Positions 14,221 to 20,141 of a stretch of 20,141 nt of DNA are shown here, in pieces. Below the pieces are notes generated by a model, which had not been told where the DNA came from, searched no databases, and saw only the letters and a program-made list of their open reading frames with translations. Made by a program: the position numbers and the translations under genes. Origin of the DNA: JAXGQD01 sp964401615 (GTDB taxonomy: Bacteria; Bacillota; Clostridia; Saccharofermentanales; Fastidiosipilaceae); contig CAYNZF010000037.1 in NCBI GenBank assembly GCA_964401615.1, positions 1 to 20,141 on the forward strand, written 5' to 3'. Every line of letters starts with the position of its first letter. Within the stretch, counting starts at the first letter, position 1.

Positions 14221-15402
14221 TTACTTGGTCGGGTCCATTTTGTCGAACAAGGTGTAATCGCCCTTGTCGATTTTAATAATTGTAACAGATTTAACCGGGT
14301 TGCGATTTTCATCGAAGGTGATGTTTCCGGTAATTCCGGAAAAATTAATCGCGGTCATCGCATCAACGATGGCTTGCTTGTCGGTGCTGCCTGCTTTGGT
14401 GATGGCGTCGGCTAAAAGGTAAGCGGTGTCATAACCCAAAGCGGCAAAAGACACGGGTTCCATGTTGAACTTGGCTTTGTAAGCGGTGATGAAATCCTGG
14501 ATTCTCTTATCTGAATCTTTGTCTGAATAGTGATTGGTGAAGTAGCTGTTGTCAGCATCGGTGGAACCTTTGGTACCAATGACGTTTTCCATCAAGACGC
14601 CGTCCCAGCCGTCGCCGCCGAGGAAGGGAACCGTAATTCCTGCTGCTCTGGCCTGACGAACGATTTTTATGTTTGTTTCATAATAGTCGGGCAGATAAAT
14701 CGCTTCAGGGGCTGCTTGCTGAATTTTGGTCAACTGAGCTTTGAAATCCGCATCGGTGGCCGCGTAGGACTCTTTGGCGACGACTTCGACACCAAGCTCT
14801 TCTGCTCTGGCGACAAAAGCATTGGTCAAGCCAACACAATAGTCATTGCCGGCATCATAGATGACCGCGACTTTTTTGACCTTCAGATTTTCTGCGGCAA
14901 AACGTCCCATAACGTCACCTTGATAAGGATCGGTGAAGCAGGTGCGGAAGACGTTTTTTCCGGCTTCTGTAATCTTCAATGATGTTCCTGATGCGGTGAT
15001 CATGGGCATGTTGTCTTTGACACTGCGTTGAGCAACGGCGATTGAAGGTGTGGACGTAACGTCACCGATCAAGGCCACGATGCCGTCTTGAACCAATTTG
15101 TCATAAGCATTGGTCGCTTCGGTGGTGTCACCCTTTTCGTCCATAACGATGTATTCTACTTTTTTTCCGTCGATGCCGCCCTTGGCATTGATTTCTTCAA
15201 AAGCCAGAGTCACACCGTTGTTGACTGCGATGCCGTACACGGAAACCGCACCTGTAAGGGGAGCCAAACCACCGATTTTAATGGTTTCAGCGGCATCCGC
15301 TCCTGCTTTGGTCGTGCTTGCTTCTGTTCCGGAACCACAGGCTGTGACGAGACTCATCACCATGACTGCAGCTAATAGACTTGCTAAAATTCTCTTTTTC
15401 AT
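14221..15402 (-). CDS. livK: Branched-chain amino-acid type ABC substrate-binding lipoprotein
   Basis: A 393-residue extracellular receptor of the periplasmic-binding-protein type 1 (LivJ/LivK) family. MKKR, a hydrophobic stretch and the lipobox VTAC with Cys22 mark it as a lipoprotein anchored to the outer face of the membrane. A Gly/Ser/Thr-rich linker follows. The body starts ETIKIGGLAPLTGAVSVYG, the standard LivJ opening, and includes ALIGDVTS and PMITASGTS, typical ligand-pocket loops. The coding frame extends 20 codons upstream, but GGAGGAGG directly before the ATG at 15402 and the signal peptide fix the start. It is the first gene of the operon. The ligand is likely an aliphatic amino acid but could be another small amide or amino acid. 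Confidence 0.95.
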   Translation of the reverse strand: MKKRILASLLAAVMVMSLVTACGSGTEASTTKAGADAAETIKIGGLAPLTGAVSVYGIAVNNGVTLAFEEINAKGGIDGKKVEYIVMDEKGDTTEATNAYDKLVQDGIVALIGDVTSTPSIAVAQRSVKDNMPMITASGTSLKITEAGKNVFRTCFTDPYQGDVMGRFAAENLKVKKVAVIYDAGNDYCVGLTNAFVARAEELGVEVVAKESYAATDADFKAQLTKIQQAAPEAIYLPDYYETNIKIVRQARAAGITVPFLGGDGWDGVLMENVIGTKGSTDADNSYFTNHYSDKDSDKRIQDFITAYKAKFNMEPVSFAALGYDTAYLLADAITKAGSTDKQAIVDAMTAINFSGITGNITFDENRNPVKSVTIIKIDKGDYTLFDKMDPTK

Positions 15403-15451
15403 TTTTTCCTCCTCCGTTGCATTTATTCTTCCTTTGCAACGATAATGGTTA

Positions 15452-15480
15452 ATCATACCCATCTTGATCTTGTTCGTCTA
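15452..15480 (-). promoter_or_regulatory. Promoter of the liv operon
   Basis: On the minus strand TATGAT (15457 to 15452) serves as -10 and TAGACG (15480 to 15475) as -35, with a 17-base spacer. Both are four- or five-of-six matches. The start site would fall near 15445, about 40 bases before the livK start codon. I see no leader peptide rich in Leu, Ile or Val. Confidence 0.45.
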
Positions 15481-15504
15481 TTTCTTTTTAAAAAAAGGCA
15501 GTTT

Positions 15505-15630
15505 ATGGATAAAAAAACCAGCAAAAAAGGCCCAGATAATCTGAATTTTACAAAACCAAGCCTCGGACGTTTATTGCTAGCCCTTTCGCCATGGGGTACA
15601 ATCTTTGGGAAAGAAATCAAAGTAACTTGA
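15505..15630 (+). CDS. Possible small protein, 41 residues, unknown
   Basis: An open frame of 41 codons begins with ATG at 15505 behind AAGG at 15495-15498, and ends 18 bases before the DUF368 start codon. The product has a Lys-rich N-terminus (MDKKTSKKG) and a short hydrophobic stretch SLGRLLLALSPWG. I recognise no family. The AT-rich sequence, small size and lack of a distinctive ribosome binding site leave it open that this is simply leader sequence of the DUF368 gene. Confidence 0.25.
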   Translation: MDKKTSKKGPDNLNFTKPSLGRLLLALSPWGTIFGKEIKVT

Positions 15631-15648
15631 TTTTAAAGAGGTGAACTT

Positions 15649-16515
15649 TTGGATTGGTTGATTCGTTTTATAAAAGGCACACTCGTCGGCATTGGAGCGA
15701 TTTTGCCGGGCTTGTCGGGTGGTGTCATGGCCGTTATCTTTGGTATTTATGATCCTCTCCTGGCCTTTCTGGCCAACATGAGAAAAAATTTCTGGAAAAA
15801 TGTCAAATATTTTGTCCCTGTTGTCCTGGGCGCTTTTCTTGGTGTACTGCTTTTTTCGATTTTCGTGAAAAAAGCGCTGGAAGGACGTTATGAGGCGATT
15901 TCGATCTGCCTGTTCATTGGCTTTGTTGTGGGCACTTTTCCTGCGCTATATAAGACTGCAGGTAAAGAAGGACGCAGTAAAAAATCCTGGTCAGCCCTTG
16001 TCCTGGCCGCAATCGTACTTTTTGCCCTCATGTCACTGGGGGATGTGCAGCTTTTAGATGTCACTCCCAACATGCTGACCTGGCTGCTGGCCGGTATCGC
16101 CATTGGCTTTGGATTTATTGTGCCCGGTCTCAGTCCGTCTAATTTTTTGATTTATTTCGGTCTTTATGAAAAAATGGCTGACCGCATTTCTGCCTTCGAT
16201 TTAACGGCAATCATTCCGCTCGGCCTGGGTGTCGTGCTCTGCGCGGTCTTGTTTTCTAAACTGATGAGTCGTTTGCTGAAGCGCCATTACAGCATTATGT
16301 ATCACATTATTTTGGGCCTGGTCATCGGATCGACCCTGATCATTTTTCCCACTAAGATATTTCCGGCTTTCCAGGACTCGGTGCTCGCGGCCAACGGCTG
16401 GACTTTCGGAACTCATTTACTGCTCTGTGCCCTGCTGTTCATGGCCGGAGTCATTTCTTCGTATTTGTTCAGCAAATTAGAAGATAAATATGAACACAAA
16501 AGCATTTTTGAATAG
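15649..16515 (+). CDS. DUF368 membrane protein, PopT-type polyprenyl-phosphate transporter
   Basis: A 288-residue polytopic protein of the DUF368 family. Members studied elsewhere (PopT) return undecaprenyl phosphate across the cytoplasmic membrane for reuse in wall and envelope synthesis; that role is assigned here by family only. Two inverted-repeat-like halves are visible, each with a Pro-Gly motif in a hydrophobic segment: PGLSGG from Pro20, followed by a FGIYD stretch, and PGLSPSN from Pro159, followed by FGLYE. About eight membrane helices can be counted. The start is a TTG, supported by AGAGGTGA at 15637-15644; the protein opens as family members do (WLIRFIKGTLVGIGAILPG). malQ follows after 55 bases containing a six-base-pair dyad (16528-16550). 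Confidence 0.9.
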   Translation: MDWLIRFIKGTLVGIGAILPGLSGGVMAVIFGIYDPLLAFLANMRKNFWKNVKYFVPVVLGAFLGVLLFSIFVKKALEGRYEAISICLFIGFVVGTFPALYKTAGKEGRSKKSWSALVLAAIVLFALMSLGDVQLLDVTPNMLTWLLAGIAIGFGFIVPGLSPSNFLIYFGLYEKMADRISAFDLTAIIPLGLGVVLCAVLFSKLMSRLLKRHYSIMYHIILGLVIGSTLIIFPTKIFPAFQDSVLAANGWTFGTHLLLCALLFMAGVISSYLFSKLEDKYEHKSIFE

Positions 16516-16570
16516 ATGTCATGAGCGCGGATGAGTGAACGAGCCATCCGGAAAACGAAAGGAATAAGAC

Positions 16571-18118
16571 ATGAACAGATCAAGCGCCATCTTAGCCCAT
16601 CTCAGTAGTCTACCCGGCCCCTTCGGGCAGGGGACCATGGGTCCTGAAGCTTTGGAATTCGGGGAAAAACTGGTACAAGCAGGTTTTAGCTATTGGCAGA
16701 TTCTGCCGCTGGGTCAACCCGCCATCGATTCACCCTATATGTGTTTGTCTGCTTTTGCCGGGAACAGCCGTCTCATTGACCCTCGCTTGCTGGTAGAGGA
16801 TGGTCTTTTGACTTCTGATGAAGTGAAGGATTTTGAGTATCACGGCGACGCGCACAGGGCTGATTTTGGTTTTGTTCATCACAACAGCCGGGCTTTCCTG
16901 GATCTGGCTTTTAAACGGATGACCGCTGAACAAAAGTCCGAGATGGAGCGTTTTGAACAGTATCAGTTCTGGTTGAAGGACTATGCCTTGTTTATGGTCA
17001 TACGCGATCATTTTGATAATGAAGTGTGGTGGAAATGGCCGAATAAGGCATTGGCAGGACATCAAGCCAAAGCCTTGGAAACTTTTTCGAATGATCATGC
17101 CACGGCAATCGAAAAGCAGATTTTTATTCAGTGGATCTTCGCTAAACAATGGACTCGGCTGAAGGGAACACTCAACTTGCTGGGGCTGGGCATTTATGGT
17201 GACATGCCCTATTACGTGGGACGTGACAGCGCTGATGTCTGGGCTAACAAAGAACTGTTTGTGCTCAATAAAAACTTCCTTCCTCGCGAAGTGGCAGGCG
17301 TTCCGCCTGATTATTTCTCTGAGGACGGCCAGCTTTGGGGTTTCCCGATTTTTAATTGGGCTTACTTGAAAGAGACGGATTATGATTGGTGGGTCAATCG
17401 CATCAAGCATGAATTAAACCGCTACGATTTATTGCGCATTGATCACTTTAGAGGCTTGTCGGCCTATTGGGCTGTGCGTTACGGGCAAACGACCGCCCGC
17501 GTCGGCAAGTGGCGTAAAGGTCCGGGCATTGAGCTCTTCAATCGAGCTGCTGCGCGTTTGGGTGAACTGCCCATCATTGCCGAGGATCTGGGTGTGGTTG
17601 ACGCAGACTTGTTGGAATTGCTCGACGAATCCGGTTTCCCCCGCATGAAGGTACTGCAATTTTCCCTTGATCCGGGCTTCCGCTCGCTTGATCTACCCCA
17701 TGATTACCCTAAAAATTGCTGCGCTTATACAGGGACTCACGATAATAACACCATGTTGGGCTGGCTCTGGGAAAGCACAGAGGATATCAGAACACATGCA
17801 CTGGATTATTGTGCTTTCCCGGAAGGTCAGGATTGGGGTAAGGGGGGCGCGAACAGTCCCGCCTGCCAAAGTTTCATCCGTACCGTCTGGGCCAGTACCG
17901 CAGTACTGGCCGTGGCACCTTTGCAAGACTTCCTGGGCTATGGCAGTGATGCGCGCATGAACACTCCGAGCACCGCGGCTAATTGCTGGCAATTCCGGGT
18001 TACCGCGCAGCAGCTTAATGAACTTGATCCAAAGAAATTGTTTAAATTAAACGCATTGTATCAACGGAATTACAAGTTTCAACTGTTGAAAAACAATTCA
18101 TCCAATAATGACGTATGA
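16571..18118 (+). CDS. malQ: 4-alpha-glucanotransferase (amylomaltase, GH77)
   Basis: A 515-residue cytosolic enzyme that transfers alpha-1,4-glucan chains between maltodextrins and releases glucose, used in glycogen and maltodextrin metabolism. It is the short bacterial form, close in length to the Thermus enzyme. The opening SSAILAHLSSLPGPFGQG is typical, as is PDYFSEDGQLWGFPIFNW. The catalytic residues are Asp291 (nucleophile, in RIDHFRG), Glu338 (acid/base, in IIAEDLG) and Asp391 (GTHDNNT). AAAGGA lies seven bases before the ATG. No other glycogen or maltose gene is adjacent, so its partners must be elsewhere on the chromosome. The stop codon is followed after 31 bases by the rnpB promoter. 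Confidence 0.97.
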   Translation: MNRSSAILAHLSSLPGPFGQGTMGPEALEFGEKLVQAGFSYWQILPLGQPAIDSPYMCLSAFAGNSRLIDPRLLVEDGLLTSDEVKDFEYHGDAHRADFGFVHHNSRAFLDLAFKRMTAEQKSEMERFEQYQFWLKDYALFMVIRDHFDNEVWWKWPNKALAGHQAKALETFSNDHATAIEKQIFIQWIFAKQWTRLKGTLNLLGLGIYGDMPYYVGRDSADVWANKELFVLNKNFLPREVAGVPPDYFSEDGQLWGFPIFNWAYLKETDYDWWVNRIKHELNRYDLLRIDHFRGLSAYWAVRYGQTTARVGKWRKGPGIELFNRAAARLGELPIIAEDLGVVDADLLELLDESGFPRMKVLQFSLDPGFRSLDLPHDYPKNCCAYTGTHDNNTMLGWLWESTEDIRTHALDYCAFPEGQDWGKGGANSPACQSFIRTVWASTAVLAVAPLQDFLGYGSDARMNTPSTAANCWQFRVTAQQLNELDPKKLFKLNALYQRNYKFQLLKNNSSNNDV

Positions 18119-18149
18119 GATAAATTCTGTCCAGATAGCAGTAAACGTG

Positions 18150-18155
18150 TATAAT
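18150..18155 (+). promoter_or_regulatory. -10 box of rnpB
   Basis: TATAAT at 18150-18155 lies 11 bases before the predicted 5' end of RNase P RNA, the right distance for a -10 box. The -35 region (CTGTCC at 18127-18132, 17-base spacer) is a poor match. Confidence 0.55.
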
Positions 18156-18165
18156 CGTAAAGTGC

Positions 18166-18508
18166 GAAGAGAAAGTTGGACAATCGCGGCTGCAGAGTGA
18201 AAACTCGCAGATGAGGAAAGTCCGGGCTCCTTAGGGCAGGATGCCGGGTAGTTCCCGGTGAAGGTGACTTTAAGGAAAGTGCAACAGAAATAAACCGCCA
18301 GCAATGGCAAGGGTGGAAAGGTGAGGTAAGAGCTCACCGCTGCTGCGGTAACGCGGCAGGCTCTGTAAACCCCATCCGGAGCAACACCGTGGAGAGACAC
18401 AAATGCGTGGCCCGCGCGTCTCGGGGAGGTGGCTTGACTTAGTCGGAGACGGCTAAGCTAGATAAATGATTGTTCAAGACAGAACCCGGCTTATAGACTT
18501 TCTCTTTT
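18166..18508 (+). ncRNA. rnpB: RNase P RNA, class A
   Basis: The catalytic RNA of ribonuclease P, which cuts the 5' leaders of tRNA precursors. Conserved elements are in the right order: GAGGAAAGTCCGGGCT after the P3 region, GGGCAGG and GCCGGGTA, GTGCAACAGAAA, AACCGCC, GGTAAGAGCTCACCG, CGGAGCAA, and ACAGAACCCGGCTTATAG near the end. Helix P1 forms from 18167-18176 and 18497-18506, closing the molecule. The following T-rich sequence to about 18515 lets the P1 3' strand double as terminator. The resemblance to E. coli RNA throughout, with P6/P17-type pairing expected, marks class A rather than the Bacillus class B architecture. The length is about 340 bases. Ends are set from P1 and could be off by a few bases. 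Confidence 0.95.
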
Positions 18509-18557
18509 GCTTTTTACACCATAATATAGAAACAACAATTATTTAAGGAGTAACAGA

Positions 18558-19727
18558 ATGTCAGCAGAAAGCTATTTATCGCGCGGAGTTTCACCAACAA
18601 AGGATGAAGTAAAAGCAGCTGTGAAAAACCAGGACAAAGGTGTTTTCCCAGGTGCTTTTTGTAAGTTAGTGGAAGATTTAGCGGGTGACGCACATTACTG
18701 TACTGCTATCCATGCCGATGGTGCGGGGACTAAATCATCACTGGCATATCTGATGTACAAAGAAACTGGAGATTTAAGTTATTTTGCGGGCATTGCTCAG
18801 GACTCGCTGGTTATGAATACAGATGATTTAGCTTGTGTCGGTGTGACAGATAACTTCTTCCTGTCCAACACAATTGGACGCAATGCGCATCGTGTAAGTG
18901 GAGCTGCCATAGCAGAAGTGATTAAAGGCTACGATGCCATGATTGCCAGCCTTAAAGAGCGTGGCGTAACTGTACACATGACGGGGGGCGAAACCGCTGA
19001 CGTCGGTGACTTGGTACAAACGCTCATCGTGGACTCTACCGTGTGCTGCCGCATAGCGAAAGAAGATGTTATTTCAGCCGCCAACATTAAACCCGGTTTG
19101 GCAATAGTTGGCTTAGCTTCGTTTGGCCAAGCGACGTATGAGAAAACAGAAAACTCAGGAATGGGCTCTAACGGTCTAACTGCCGCGAGACATTTGCTTT
19201 TACACCATGATTATTACAAAAAATACCCAGAAACGTATTCCTCTACCATATCTGAGGATAAAGTCTATTGTGGGCCCTACCATGTGGAAGATCAATTGCC
19301 GGGAAGTAGCATGAAGGTCGGCGAAGCAATTTTGTCACCGACAAGGACCTATCTTCCGGTCTTGGCAGAAATTTATGCGCTCTATCGTGAGCAGGTTGTG
19401 GGAGCAATTCATTGCACGGGTGGCGGTCAGGTCAAGTGTCGTGATTTTGGCAAAAACACGCGCTACGTCAAGAATAATCTTTTTGCCATACCCCCCTTAT
19501 TTAAAGCCATTTATGAAGCAGGTAACATACCAGCGCAAGAAATGTACCAAGTTTTCAATATGGGTCATAGACTTGAACTCTATGTTCCGGAAGAACTTGT
19601 TGAAGCTATCTGCCAAGTGGCGGCAAGTTTTAATATTGCTGCCCAGTGTATCGGACATACTGAAAATACCAGTGGTTCCGAGAATGAAGTTTTCATTCAG
19701 TCTGAGCTTGGCGAGTTTGTGTATTGA
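18558..19727 (+). CDS. purM: PurM-like protein (phosphoribosylformylglycinamidine cyclo-ligase), long form
   Basis: A 389-residue member of the PurM/AIR synthase superfamily, expected to close the imidazole ring of AIR in purine synthesis using ATP. The ATP-binding landmarks are HADGAGTKSS at 52-61 and TGGETADVGD around 142-151, the counterparts of VDGVGTK and GGETAEMPG in classical PurM. FGQATYEKTENSGMGSNGLT and ILSPTRTYLPV and FNMGHRLELYV follow. At 389 residues it is about 40 longer than the E. coli or Bacillus enzyme. In wording it matches the form I know from Bacteroidetes more than the usual Firmicutes one. AAGGAG seven bases before the ATG supports the start. No other purine gene is next to it. 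It could be the only PurM or a diverged paralogue. Confidence 0.85.
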   Translation: MSAESYLSRGVSPTKDEVKAAVKNQDKGVFPGAFCKLVEDLAGDAHYCTAIHADGAGTKSSLAYLMYKETGDLSYFAGIAQDSLVMNTDDLACVGVTDNFFLSNTIGRNAHRVSGAAIAEVIKGYDAMIASLKERGVTVHMTGGETADVGDLVQTLIVDSTVCCRIAKEDVISAANIKPGLAIVGLASFGQATYEKTENSGMGSNGLTAARHLLLHHDYYKKYPETYSSTISEDKVYCGPYHVEDQLPGSSMKVGEAILSPTRTYLPVLAEIYALYREQVVGAIHCTGGGQVKCRDFGKNTRYVKNNLFAIPPLFKAIYEAGNIPAQEMYQVFNMGHRLELYVPEELVEAICQVAASFNIAAQCIGHTENTSGSENEVFIQSELGEFVY

Positions 19728-19729
19728 TC

Positions 19730-19746
19730 GAATATTGAAGATATTC
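19730..19746. repeat. Short dyad between purM and the nuclease gene
   Basis: GAATAT and ATATTC (19730-19735 and 19741-19746) form a six-base-pair AT-rich dyad with a five-base loop, three bases after the purM stop. There is no T run, so it is not a convincing terminator. Confidence 0.35.
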
Positions 19747-19766
19747 AAAACATTTAAGGAGTTGTT

Positions 19767-20141
19767 TTGCGCCAGAATAATGTAAAACATCGTTTGCTCA
19801 TTGCGGTTCTTGCTTTATTGCTTGTAATCTTATCGGCTTGCGATATACCAGAATTAACTACTCAAACAAACCGTACCACAATAGAAACGACAGGAAAGTG
19901 GTCCAATCCTCAGGTCCGCATAGTTGAGGTTGAAGTGACTAAAGTAAGCGACGGGGATACAATCCGCGCGACAGTGGATGGAAAAAATCAGCGCATCCGT
20001 TTGATTGGCATCAACAGCCCAGAAATAGCCCATCCGGATGATGGCATCGAGGCGGAGTATTTTGGTCAAGAAGCTTTTGCTTACACGAAGGAGATGCTTG
20101 AAGGTAAGAGGGTGTATCTCAGTTTCGATGAGGAGACTTAC
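19767..20141 (+). CDS. Lipoprotein thermonuclease (SNase family), 3' end outside window
   Basis: The first 125 codons of a secreted nuclease. It begins with a TTG behind AAGGAG (19756-19761); no ATG or GTG in frame fits. A basic N-terminus, a hydrophobic core and the lipobox LSAC with Cys25 mark it as a lipoprotein. A linker of about 30 residues leads to the SNase-like domain. That domain has SDGDTIRA (first metal-binding Asp), RLIGINSPE with the catalytic Arg, and EYFGQEAFAYTKEML. The residue equivalent to Asp40 of staphylococcal nuclease, a calcium ligand, is Asn in this loop, while the following Glu is kept. Such enzymes cut extracellular DNA and RNA for scavenging or biofilm turnover. The second catalytic Arg and the stop lie beyond the window. 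Confidence 0.85.
   Translation, partial: MRQNNVKHRLLIAVLALLLVILSACDIPELTTQTNRTTIETTGKWSNPQVRIVEVEVTKVSDGDTIRATVDGKNQRIRLIGINSPEIAHPDDGIEAEYFGQEAFAYTKEMLEGKRVYLSFDEETY

Noticed and set aside
14530..14982. 150-codon plus-strand frame opposite livK
   Set aside because: Antisense to the binding-protein gene; composition is that of a reverse-complement shadow and no start signal is present.
10602..15402. Possibility that the liv cluster is a urea (urt) importer
   Set aside because: No urease or urt-type accessory genes are adjacent, and the protein lengths and order match livK-H-M-G-F. The ligand still cannot be fixed from sequence.
16730..17410. 226-codon antisense frame inside malQ
   Set aside because: It lies opposite a fully intact catalytic gene, has no ribosome binding site or recognisable domain, and follows from codon bias of malQ.

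Overview
The window looks like a piece of a Bacillota (Firmicutes) chromosome, probably Clostridia-like. The evidence is strong AGGAGG-type ribosome binding sites on almost every gene, frequent TTG/GTG starts, a DUF1836 protein, a YigZ-DUF1949 protein, a DUF368 transporter and a class A (ancestral-type) RNase P RNA rather than the Bacillus class B form. Base composition is roughly balanced. I cannot name a genus. It is mostly core and metabolic chromosome: no integrase, transposase, phage gene or CRISPR array is visible.

Layout. 1-439: a tRNA array Met(CAT, 5' end cut off)-Glu(TTC)-Val(CAC)-Gly(GCC)-Cys(GCA), with one terminator-like hairpin inside it and one after it. 440-735: no gene; a decayed-looking second copy of the tRNA-Cys 3' end plus terminator, then the lon promoter. 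736-3132: lon protease. 3185-4948 (minus): a full-length ABC exporter. 5044-7947 (plus): a tight four-gene run of yigZ family, a NYN-LOTUS putative RNA-binding nuclease, and a fetA/fetB-like ABC pair. 7996-8520 (minus) and 8665-9411 (plus): a DUF1836 putative regulator diverging from a GDSL/SGNH esterase, with repeated TGTACTTT motifs in both promoters. 9439-10446 (minus): an NAD-dependent epimerase/reductase. 10603-15402 (minus): a complete branched-chain amino-acid type ABC importer, livK-livH-livM-livG-livF, ending in a terminator. 15649-18118 (plus): a DUF368 (PopT-type) membrane protein and malQ. 18166-18508: rnpB. 18558-19727: a long-form purM homologue. 19767 to the window end: an incomplete lipoprotein thermonuclease.

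How the genes work together. The liv genes form one transport machine: lipoprotein receptor, two permeases and two ATPases, with overlapping or abutting reading frames that imply translational coupling. The fetA/fetB pair is an ATPase plus permease overlapping by ATGA, most similar in architecture to FetAB metal exporters. The other neighbours are mostly housekeeping genes with no evident common pathway. I did not find a convincing new defence or mobile system. The loci most worth a second look are the DUF1836-SGNH divergon, the NYN-LOTUS gene set between YigZ and FetAB, the tRNA-Cys 3'-end repeat, and the Bacteroidetes-like purM.
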